Shown here in pieces: positions 1 through 5,390 of a stretch of 17,873 bases of DNA. The stretch covers positions 1 to 17,873 of the forward strand of contig JAFZOC010000204.1 in assembly GCA_017550765.1 (NCBI GenBank). The letters are read 5' to 3'. Made by a program: the position numbers and the translations under genes. Below the pieces are notes generated by a model. It did no database searches. It was not told the DNA's origin and saw only the letters and a list, made by a program, of their open reading frames with translations. Numbering within the stretch: the first letter of the stretch is position 1; every line of letters starts with the position of its first letter. This DNA is from Oscillospiraceae bacterium. Lineage in GTDB: Bacteria > Bacillota_A > Clostridia > Oscillospirales > Oscillospiraceae.

Positions 1-1
1 G

Positions 2-103
2 CTGGCTGGTATCGAGATGAACCGCAAGATGCTCTCTGAGACTGCGATCCACGATCCCGCCGCTTTCGCCGCCCTGTGCGAGCTGGCGAAGAACGCCCAG
101 TAA
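2..103 (+). CDS. rplT: 50S ribosomal protein L20, C-terminal part (5' end outside window)
   Basis: The last 33 codons of a gene entering from the left. The translated tail reads LAGIEMNRKMLSE, then an acidic/alanine stretch and a TAA stop, matching the conserved C-terminus of bacterial L20 (the 'AGI..NRK.L.E.A' block). L20 binds 23S rRNA early in 50S subunit assembly and in many Firmicutes also represses its own infC-rpmI-rplT operon. Only the C-terminal end is visible, so start, length and upstream genes cannot be judged. The stop is followed 16 bases later by a strong hairpin (120-143), consistent with the end of the ribosomal operon. Confidence 0.9.
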   Translation: MAGIEMNRKMLSETAIHDPAAFAALCELAKNAQ

Positions 104-119
104 ACAGATACGGCAAGAG

Positions 120-148
120 GCTCCCCCGGTCCGCCGGGGGAGCTCTTT
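120..148 (+). terminator. Rho-independent terminator-like hairpin after rplT
   Basis: A 10-bp perfect stem (GCTCCCCCGG, 120-129, with its complement at 134-143) and loop TCCG, followed by TCTTT. It lies directly after rplT. It is also the left-end hairpin of the inverted-repeat element 115-391, and its near-copy is at 360-389. Confidence 0.75.
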
Positions 149-154
149 CAGCTT

Positions 155-186
155 GTCAAAAAAGTCCCCGTAGGGACTTATTTGAC
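155..186. repeat. Long hairpin inside the post-rplT element
   Basis: Arms 155-168 and 173-186 are complementary over 14 positions with a single mismatch, closing a 4-base loop (CGTA). It directly follows the left terminal repeat and overlaps its inner end. Confidence 0.7.
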
Positions 187-201
187 CGCGCTTCCCCGCC
201 G

Positions 202-227
202 AGCATTTTGGCCGAACACAAAATGCT
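202..227. repeat. Stem-loop inside the post-rplT element
   Basis: Perfect 9-bp arms AGCATTTTG (202-210) and CAAAATGCT (219-227) around an 8-base loop. Confidence 0.65.
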
Positions 228-230
228 GTT

Positions 231-263
231 TTCGAAAAGTCTTGATCTTCAAGGCTTTTCGAA
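231..263. repeat. Stem-loop inside the post-rplT element
   Basis: Arms TTCGAAAAGTCTTGA (231-245) and TCAAGGCTTTTCGAA (249-263) pair over 15 positions with one G-T wobble and a 3-base loop. This is a very stable structure in non-coding DNA. Confidence 0.7.
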
Positions 264-276
264 GCGGCGGGCTATC

Positions 277-308
277 GAACTCGAGGCGGGCCTTGCCCCC
301 TCGAGCTC
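277..308. repeat. Stem-loop inside the post-rplT element
   Basis: GAACTCGAG (277-285) pairs with CTCGAGCTC (300-308) with one mismatch. The stem continues with G-rich against C-rich bases towards a small loop near 290-295. Confidence 0.55.
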
Positions 309-359
309 CCCCGCTGCTCTGTTATCTGATGCTACAGCGAGGTTTTTTGACAGTCTGAA

Positions 360-394
360 GGAGCTCCCCCGGTCTGCCGGGGGAGCTCCTTTTT
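360..394 (+). terminator. Strong terminator hairpin, right end of the element
   Basis: A perfect 13-bp stem (GGAGCTCCCCCGG, 360-372, pairing with 377-389), loop TCTG and a following run TTTTT (390-394). It is almost the same hairpin as 120-143. It would stop transcripts running out of rplT. Confidence 0.8.
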
Positions 395-416
395 ATGCCC
401 GGAGCGGGTCAGGGCG

Positions 417-455
417 GCTGAGACCGCGGAGAGCGGTGCTGAGACCGCGGAGAGC
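417..455. repeat. Two direct copies of an 18-bp sequence
   Basis: GCTGAGACCGCGGAGAGC occurs at 417-434 and again at 438-455, a 21-bp period, in the GC-rich stretch upstream of the DUF3810 gene. The rest of 395-506 shows no gene or other clear signal. Confidence 0.7.
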
Positions 456-506
456 CGCGGCTGCTCCGCTGTGCCCGCGGAGGGAACAGTTCCCAGCGAT
501 CCCATC

Positions 507-535
507 TTGCGCCGCTGCCGCAGCGGGTGTATGAT
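507..535 (+). promoter_or_regulatory. Sigma70-like promoter, possibly giving a leaderless transcript
   Basis: TTGCGC (507-512), 17-bp spacer, TATGAT (530-535). Transcription would start about 6-7 bases after the -10 box, that is at or next to the ATG at 542, which lacks a usable Shine-Dalgarno sequence. The box also overlaps the alternative GTG start at 527, arguing against that start. Confidence 0.45.
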
Positions 536-541
536 AGGCCC

Positions 542-1681
542 ATGGAGAAGAACACGACGAAAAAACGCGGCTTTGCCGCCATCTTCCGCATCTGCCCGGT
601 CCGGCATGTCCTGGCCCTGTTGGGAGCGCTGGTCATCGGGGCCCATCTGGCGACCCGGGGCGATCACGCCCTGAACAGAGCTCTGTCCGAGAAGCTCGTC
701 CGTCCCATCCACCGTCTCTTCAGCCAGATCGCCGACAAGCTGCCCTTCTCGCTGGCGGAGCTGCTCATCGGCCTGGCGTCGGTGGGCCTTTTGGTTTACA
801 TAACAGCCGAGATCGTCCAGGGCGTCCGCAGGAAGGGCTGGGGGAGACGGGCCTATCGGATCGGGATGACCCTGCTCTCCGCGTTCCTGGCGATCTACGC
901 CGGCTTCTGTCTGCTCTGGGGCGTCTTCTACTACGGGGACGACTTCATGGCCAAGAGCGGCCTGTCCCGGGAGAAGATCTCCGCGGAAGAACTGCAGGTC
1001 GTGACGGCCTATTTCGCAGATCTGGCCAACGCGTATGCCCCCCGGGTGCCCCGGGACGAGAACGGCGTCTGCGCCATCGACCGCGCCGCGGTCCTGGCCC
1101 GCTCCCCGGAGGTCTACGCCTCGCTGGAGCAGGCTTTCCCCTGCCTGCAGGGGCCGCCGGTCCGGGCGAAGGGGATCTTCTTCTCCCGGGTGATGAGCTA
1201 TACCGACTTTACCGGCTTTTTCTTCCCCTTCACCGCGGAGGCCAACGTGAACACGGACTTTCCGTCGGGGCTCTTCCCGTCCACGGTGGCCCATGAACTT
1301 GCCCACCAGCGGGGCGTGGCGAAGGAGCAGGAGGCCAACTTCGTGGCGGTGCTGGCCTGCCTGGACTACGGAGACCCGGAATATGTGTACTCAGCGGCGC
1401 TGCTGGCCTATATCCACCTGGGCAACGCCCTCTATTCGGCGGACCGCCAGGCCTGGGAGACCATCGCGCAGGGCCTGTCAGACGACGTGCGCCGGGACTT
1501 CGCCGCGGAGCGGGCGTACTGGAAACAGTTCGAGACGCCGGTCCAGGAGGTCTCCAATACGGTGTACGAGAACTTCCTCTACAGCTACGACCAGGATCTT
1601 GGCCTCAAGAGCTACGGCGCCTGTGTGGACCTGCTGGTGAACTACTACTACGAGACGGCCCTGGCCGCCCGGACGAGATGA
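542..1681 (+). CDS. DUF3810 family membrane protein with HELAH motif
   Basis: A 379-residue protein with three predicted membrane helices near the N-terminus (about residues 23-39, 68-90 and 108-129) and a large, probably extracytoplasmic domain. That domain holds HELAHQRG at about 251-258, followed by EQEANF, the hallmark of DUF3810. HExxH suggests a zinc-dependent peptidase-like site, but the family has no established activity that I know of. The start is uncertain: GTG at 527 adds five residues, but a -10-like box (530-535) overlaps it, so ATG 542 is preferred although its Shine-Dalgarno match is poor. The gene stands alone between the hairpin element and its own terminator, which begins inside the stop-codon region. 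Family call is fairly sure; function is unknown. Confidence 0.85.
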   Translation: MEKNTTKKRGFAAIFRICPVRHVLALLGALVIGAHLATRGDHALNRALSEKLVRPIHRLFSQIADKLPFSLAELLIGLASVGLLVYITAEIVQGVRRKGWGRRAYRIGMTLLSAFLAIYAGFCLLWGVFYYGDDFMAKSGLSREKISAEELQVVTAYFADLANAYAPRVPRDENGVCAIDRAAVLARSPEVYASLEQAFPCLQGPPVRAKGIFFSRVMSYTDFTGFFFPFTAEANVNTDFPSGLFPSTVAHELAHQRGVAKEQEANFVAVLACLDYGDPEYVYSAALLAYIHLGNALYSADRQAWETIAQGLSDDVRRDFAAERAYWKQFETPVQEVSNTVYENFLYSYDQDLGLKSYGACVDLLVNYYYETALAARTR

Positions 1682-1710
1682 GAGAGCGCCAATGAGGGGC
1701 GCTCTCTCAT
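1678..1710 (+). terminator. Terminator-like hairpin overlapping the DUF3810 stop
   Basis: Perfect 13-bp arms ATGAGAGAGCGCC (1678-1690) and GGCGCTCTCTCAT (1698-1710) around a 7-base loop. The left arm includes the TGA stop codon. The sequence after it is only weakly T-rich (CTTGCGT). Confidence 0.6.
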
Positions 1711-1749
1711 CTTGCGTGTCCCGCGAAATATGACGCATCGCGGCCAGAT

Positions 1750-1765
1750 CGATCGCTTGCGATCG
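1750..1765. promoter_or_regulatory. Palindrome overlapping the -35 box, possible operator
   Basis: CGATCGC (1750-1756), TT, GCGATCG (1759-1765): a perfect 7-bp inverted repeat covering the -35 hexamer of the moaA promoter. A repressor binding here would block RNA polymerase. No known operator consensus is recognised, so this is inference from position. Confidence 0.35.
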
Positions 1766-1785
1766 TCGCCTGACTGTGATATAAT
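1757..1785 (+). promoter_or_regulatory. Promoter of the moa-lar operon (extended -10)
   Basis: TTGCGA (1757-1762), a 17-bp spacer and a perfect TATAAT (1780-1785), preceded by the extended -10 TG at 1777-1778. The predicted start gives a leader of about 30 bases before moaA, too short for a molybdenum-cofactor riboswitch. Confidence 0.75.
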
Positions 1786-1821
1786 GACCATTCAGTTGAT
1801 CGATCTCTGGGGGGATACGCC

Positions 1822-2763
1822 ATGAACGACCGCACCGGTCGCAATATCACCTATCTGCGCCTGTCGGTGACGGAGCGCTGCGATCTGCGCTGCCGCTACT
1901 GCATGCCGGCGGACGCGATCTGCCGGGAGGACGGCCTGAGCGACGAGGAGATCGTCCTGGCGGCCCGGGCGGCGGCGTCCCTCGGCATCCGGAAGCTCCG
2001 CGTCACCGGGGGCGAGCCCCTGGTGCGCCGGGGCATCGTGGAGCTCTGCCACGCCCTCGCCCAGATCCCCGGGATCGAGGAGCTCTGCATCACCACCAAC
2101 GGGCTGGCGCTGCCGGAACTGGCAGTCCCGCTGCGGGAAGCGGGCGTACAGCGGGTGAACATGAGCCTGGACACCCTGGATCCCGCGAAGTACCGCAGCA
2201 TCACCCGGGTGGGGAGCCTGGAGCGGGCCCTGCGGGGCCTGGACGCGGCGCTCTCGGCGGGCTTCGAGAAGCTGAAGATCAACGTTGTGCTGATCGGCGG
2301 CGTCAACGACGACGAGATCCCCGCCCTGGCTGCCCTGACGCAGCTCTATCCGCTGGATGTGCGCTTCATCGAGCTCATGCCCATGGTGGACGGCGGCTTC
2401 GGGAAGGAAGCCTATCTGCCGGCGTCGGCGGTGCTGGACGCGCTGCCCGAAGCTGTGCCGATGGAGCCGGACGGCGGCGTGGCGCGGCTCTACCGCCTGC
2501 CGGGGGCCTGGGGGAACATCGGGCTCATCAGCCCCCTCAGCGCCCACTTCTGCTCCAGCTGCGACCGCATCCGCCTCACTTCGGACGGCAAGCTCAAGCC
2601 CTGTCTGCATTCCCCGTCGGAGCTGTCCATCAAGGGCCTGGGCTACGAGGAGATGGTCCGGCAGTTCGAGCGGGCCATCCTGGAAAAGCCCGGCTGGCAC
2701 GGGGAGCTCTCCGCTACCGCGCGCAGCAGGGCCGGGCGGAGCATGAACCAGATCGGCGGCTGA
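1822..2763 (+). CDS. moaA: GTP 3',8-cyclase MoaA (radical SAM, Moco biosynthesis step 1)
   Basis: MoaA uses S-adenosylmethionine and two [4Fe-4S] clusters to convert GTP to 3',8-cyclo-7,8-dihydro-GTP, the first step of molybdenum cofactor synthesis, in the cytoplasm. The 313-residue protein has the radical SAM motif C20-x3-C24-x2-C27 (CDLRCRYC) and the SAM-binding GGEP motif near residue 64. The C-terminal cluster motif is C244-x2-C247-x13-C261. The tail ends in Gly-Gly (MNQIGG), needed for activity in characterised MoaA. Length is normal for the family (about 320-340) or slightly short. A G-rich Shine-Dalgarno (CTGGGGGGAT) precedes the ATG, and a strong extended -10 promoter lies about 40 bases upstream. 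It is the first gene of the operon. Confidence 0.96.
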   Translation: MNDRTGRNITYLRLSVTERCDLRCRYCMPADAICREDGLSDEEIVLAARAAASLGIRKLRVTGGEPLVRRGIVELCHALAQIPGIEELCITTNGLALPELAVPLREAGVQRVNMSLDTLDPAKYRSITRVGSLERALRGLDAALSAGFEKLKINVVLIGGVNDDEIPALAALTQLYPLDVRFIELMPMVDGGFGKEAYLPASAVLDALPEAVPMEPDGGVARLYRLPGAWGNIGLISPLSAHFCSSCDRIRLTSDGKLKPCLHSPSELSIKGLGYEEMVRQFERAILEKPGWHGELSATARSRAGRSMNQIGG

Positions 2764-2781
2764 CGCCGGAATGCGCCGGCG
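2764..2781 (+). other. GC-rich hairpin between moaA and moaC
   Basis: CGCCGG (2764-2769) and CCGGCG (2776-2781) form a 6-bp stem directly after the moaA stop. The 103-bp gap holds further CGCCGGCG-type sequence but no T-run. It may tune read-through or mRNA stability; no termination signal is seen. Confidence 0.35.
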
Positions 2782-2866
2782 CCATCCGCTCCCGCGGCAT
2801 ACGGGGAGACGCCGGCGACCGCCCGCGCCAGGGCCGGCGATACATTTCGAGAACGAGGTCGATCCC

Positions 2867-3346
2867 ATGAGCGACTTTACACATTTCAACGATCAGGGCC
2901 GCGCCCGGATGGTGGACGTGGGCGAGAAGCCCGTCAGCACCCGGACGGCGATCGCGGCGGGCCGGGTCCTGGTGAACAGAGAGACCTTCGCCCTCATCCG
3001 CAGCGGCGGCATGAAGAAGGGCGACGTGCTGACCGTGGCCCAGGTGGCAGGGATCATGGGTGCCAAGCGCACCCCGGAGCTGATCCCCATGTGCCACCCG
3101 GTGCCCGTGAGCGGCATCGACCTGACGCTCCGCCTGGACGAGGAGCGCTGCAGCGTGGAGATCGAGGCCAGCGTGTCCTGCGACGGGCGCACCGGCGTGG
3201 AGATGGAGGCCCTCACCGCGGTGAGCGCCGCGGCGCTGACGGTCTATGACATGTGCAAGGCCGTACAGAAGGACATGGTCATCGCCGATATCCGCCTGCT
3301 GCGCAAGACCGGCGGCGTCCACGGAGACTTCACCCGGGAGGGATGA
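2867..3346 (+). CDS. moaC: Cyclic pyranopterin monophosphate synthase MoaC
   Basis: MoaC rearranges the MoaA product to cyclic pyranopterin monophosphate, releasing pyrophosphate. The 159-residue protein (family about 160) has the conserved MCHPVPVSGIDL block, the GVEMEALTAVS block, the YDMCKA helix and the KTGGxxGDF C-terminal motif with its catalytic lysine. The start ATG at 2867 was chosen because homologous sequence begins there (MSDFTHF) and a GAACGAGG ribosome site precedes it; an open frame extends upstream to 2771 but has no homology. It is separated from moaA by 103 bases. Its end is next to the MOSC gene, whose preferred start is 3 bases beyond the stop. Confidence 0.96.
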   Translation: MSDFTHFNDQGRARMVDVGEKPVSTRTAIAAGRVLVNRETFALIRSGGMKKGDVLTVAQVAGIMGAKRTPELIPMCHPVPVSGIDLTLRLDEERCSVEIEASVSCDGRTGVEMEALTAVSAAALTVYDMCKAVQKDMVIADIRLLRKTGGVHGDFTREG

Positions 3347-3348
3347 GC

Positions 3349-3798
3349 ATGAGCGAACAGAGAGCCGTCGTCAAGGCCGTCTGCATCAGTGAGAAAAAGG
3401 GCCAGCAGAAGCACCCGGTGGAGGAGATCCGCCTGGAGCCCCGCGTGGGCATCCCGGGGGACGCCCACGCCGGCGACTGGCATCGGATGCTGAGCCTCCT
3501 CTCGGCGGAGAGCGTCGCCCGGCTGCAGGAGAAGATCCCCTTCCCGCTGCTGCCCGGGGCCTTCGCGGAGAACGTGCTGGTAGAGGGGATCGAGGTGTCC
3601 CGTCTGCCGGTGGGGACCAGGCTGCGCCTGGGCTCCGCTCTGTGCGAGGTGACCCAGATCGGCAAGGAGTGCCATGCCGACTGCGCGATCCGCCGCCAGG
3701 CGGGGGACTGCGTGATGCCCCGGGAGGGGATCTTCGTGCGCGTGCTGGAAGCGGGATCGGTCCGCCCCGGCGACAGTCTGGAGGTGCTCGATGGATAA
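3349..3798 (+). CDS. MOSC domain protein (Moco-linked)
   Basis: A 149-residue stand-alone MOSC (Moco sulfurase C-terminal) domain. Members bind Moco or deliver sulfur or oxo-transfer groups in molybdenum enzymes. Visible family features are the N-terminal GIPGDAHAGDWHR block, the FAENV..EG block, and the region IGKECHADCAI with two cysteines, followed by GDCVMPREGIF, a pattern typical of small clostridial MOSC proteins. The ATG at 3349 is preferred since GGGAGG lies 6 bases upstream; ATG 3343, overlapping the moaC stop, would sit against that site. It ends 8 bases inside larB, so the two are probably translationally coupled. The exact reaction is unknown for this subgroup. Confidence 0.9.
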   Translation: MSEQRAVVKAVCISEKKGQQKHPVEEIRLEPRVGIPGDAHAGDWHRMLSLLSAESVARLQEKIPFPLLPGAFAENVLVEGIEVSRLPVGTRLRLGSALCEVTQIGKECHADCAIRRQAGDCVMPREGIFVRVLEAGSVRPGDSLEVLDG

Positions 3799-4543
3799 AC
3801 AGGAGATCCGCGCACTGCTGGAGGCCGTCGCCGACGGCAGCACCAGCGTGGAGGACGCGCTGCTGCAGCTGAAGACCGCGCCGATCCGGGAGCTGGGCGC
3901 CTACGCCAAGGTGGATCTGCACCGGGGCCTCCGCCAGGGGGTGCCGGAGGTGATCTACGGCGCCGGGAAAGCGCCGGAGCATATCCTGGGCATCGCGAAG
4001 GCTCTGCGGGACGCGGGCCAGGAGACCGTTCTGATCACGCGCCTCACGCCCGAGGCGGCGGAGCTCCTGGAAAAGGAACTGCCGCTGCGTTACGATCCGC
4101 GCTCCAGGGCCGCTGTCGTGGGCAAGATGCCGGAGCCCACAGGCAAGGGCACCGTCGTGGTGGCCACCGGCGGCACCAGCGACATCCCGGTGGCAGAGGA
4201 GGCCGCCATCACCGCCGAGGCCCTGGGCAGCCGTGTGGTGCGGCTGTACGACGTGGGCGTCTCGGGGATCCACCGGCTGCTGAGCCATGTGGACCAGATC
4301 ATGAGCGCCCGGGCGATCGTGGCCGTGGCCGGGATGGAGGGGGCTCTCCCCTCGGTCATCGGCGGGCTCGCGGACTGTCCGGTGATCGCCGTGCCCACCA
4401 GCGTGGGCTACGGGGCCTCCCTGGGCGGCGTCGCGGCGCTGCTGAGCATGCTCAATTCCTGCGCCAGCGGCGTTTCGGTGGTCAACATCGACAACGGCTT
4501 CGGCGCGGGCTATCTGGCCAGCATCATCGACCATCTGGACTGA
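3791..4543 (+). CDS. larB: Nickel-pincer cofactor biosynthesis protein LarB
   Basis: LarB carboxylates nicotinic acid adenine dinucleotide at C5 of the pyridinium ring and hydrolyses the phosphoanhydride, giving pyridinium-3,5-biscarboxylate mononucleotide, the first step to the nickel-pincer nucleotide. The 250-residue protein has an N-terminal helical part with RGLRQGVPEVIYGAGK, then a PurE-like carboxylase domain with TGGTSDIPVAEEA (about 127-139), AGMEGALPSVIGG, VPTSVGYGASLGG and NIDNGFGAGYLA. Length and motifs fit the family well. A GGAGG site at 3780-3784 serves the ATG, which overlaps the MOSC gene by 8 bases. Confidence 0.95.
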   Translation: MDKQEIRALLEAVADGSTSVEDALLQLKTAPIRELGAYAKVDLHRGLRQGVPEVIYGAGKAPEHILGIAKALRDAGQETVLITRLTPEAAELLEKELPLRYDPRSRAAVVGKMPEPTGKGTVVVATGGTSDIPVAEEAAITAEALGSRVVRLYDVGVSGIHRLLSHVDQIMSARAIVAVAGMEGALPSVIGGLADCPVIAVPTSVGYGASLGGVAALLSMLNSCASGVSVVNIDNGFGAGYLASIIDHLD

Positions 4544-4557
4544 AGGGACGTATCGTT

Positions 4558-4638
4558 ATGAAGAGACGAGGCGCGCCTGCGCTTTGCCCGGAACGGGGCA
4601 GGGGGCGGCGGCCTCTCCCTGCGAGGGCATTCCGATGA
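4558..4638 (+). CDS. Possible 26-residue coupling peptide between larB and larE
   Basis: A mini-ORF starting at ATG 4558 with AAGGGA (4543-4548) at good spacing; its TGA stop overlaps the larE start as ATGA. It is arginine- and proline-rich and resembles no family I know. It spans nearly all of the 91-base gap between larB and larE, so it could keep ribosomes moving into larE. It may equally be chance in GC-rich DNA. Confidence 0.2.
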   Translation: MKRRGAPALCPERGRGRRPLPARAFR

Positions 4639-5390
4639 CATTGCAAGACTTTTTCGCCGCCCATCCCCGGGCGGCGCTGGCCTATTCCGGGGGCGTGGAC
4701 TCGGCCTATGTGCTCTACGCGGGAACAAAGGCCGGGGCGGATCTGCGGCCTTTCTATGTGAAGACCCAGTTCCAGCCCGCCTTCGAGTTCGAGGACGCGC
4801 TGCGCCTCTGCCGGGAGCTGGACGTGGAGCCCAGGATCCTGCGCCTGGACGCGCTGGCGAAGGACGCGGTGGCCGCCAACGGCCCGGACCGCTGCTACCA
4901 TTGCAAGACAAGGATCATGTCGGCCATCCGGGCCGCCGCCCGGGAGGAGGGCCTGTCCGTCCTGCTGGACGGCACCAACGCCTCGGACGCGGCGGAGGAC
5001 CGGCCGGGCATGCGCGCGCTGCAGGAGCTGGAGATCCTCTCGCCCCTGCGCCTGTGTGGGCTGACCAAGCCCGAGATCCGCCGCCTCTCCCGGGAGGCGG
5101 GGCTCTTCACCTGGTCGAAGCCCGCCTATGCCTGTCTCGCGACCCGGATCCGGACCGGCGAGCCCATCACGGAGGAGAAGCTGCGGGCCGTGGAGGAGAG
5201 CGAGGACTTCCTCTTCTCCCTGGGCTTTTCCGACTTCCGGGTGCGGACGAGGGAGGGGAAGGCCCTGCTGCAGTTCCCGGCGGAGCAGCTGTCCGAGGCC
5301 CGGGCCCGGGAGGCGGAGATCCGTCGCCGTCTGGCGCCGCTGTTTTCAGAGATCCGGATCGATCCCGAGGGAAGGAGAACGAGCCTGTGA
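4635..5390 (+). CDS. larE: ATP-dependent sulfur transferase LarE
   Basis: LarE adenylates the carboxylates made by LarB and replaces them by thiocarboxylates, giving pyridinium-3,5-bisthiocarboxylate mononucleotide. The 251-residue protein has the PP-loop SGGVDS (about 18-23), the CYHCK segment with C87 and C90, DGTNASD, and KPAYACLATRI with C167, the position of the sulfur-donor cysteine of Lactiplantibacillus LarE. Three cysteines in this pattern suggest the [4Fe-4S]-type LarE rather than the single-cysteine sacrificial type (inference). The start at 4635 follows GAGGG (4623-4627) and gives the normal N-terminus MTLQDFF. It overlaps larC by 4 bases (GTGA). Confidence 0.94.
   Translation: MTLQDFFAAHPRAALAYSGGVDSAYVLYAGTKAGADLRPFYVKTQFQPAFEFEDALRLCRELDVEPRILRLDALAKDAVAANGPDRCYHCKTRIMSAIRAAAREEGLSVLLDGTNASDAAEDRPGMRALQELEILSPLRLCGLTKPEIRRLSREAGLFTWSKPAYACLATRIRTGEPITEEKLRAVEESEDFLFSLGFSDFRVRTREGKALLQFPAEQLSEARAREAEIRRRLAPLFSEIRIDPEGRRTSL

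Larger units (their letters stand above)
115..391. mobile_element. Putative MITE-like element with 49-bp imperfect terminal inverted repeats
   Basis: Bases 115-163 and the reverse complement of 343-391 align without gaps over 49 positions with 40 identities. Each arm contains a terminator-like hairpin. Between the arms there are four further stem-loops: 155-186 (14-bp arms, one mismatch), 202-227 (9-bp perfect stem), 231-263 (15-bp stem with one G-T pair) and 277-308 (about 9 bp with one mismatch). No convincing protein is encoded; the open frame across it is low-complexity and lacks a ribosome binding site. The size (277 bp), terminal repeats and lack of coding resemble a non-autonomous MITE, or a REP/hairpin-cluster element. 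I see no clear target-site duplication. The arrangement is read directly from sequence; calling it mobile is inference. Confidence 0.5.

Noticed and set aside
76..534. A 152-codon open frame over the post-rplT region
   Set aside because: It runs through both terminator hairpins and the inverted repeats, is low-complexity (Arg/Ala/Pro), has no Shine-Dalgarno and resembles no family.
1786..1821. A Moco riboswitch before moaA
   Set aside because: Only about 30 bases separate the predicted transcription start from the moaA start codon, far too short for that structure.
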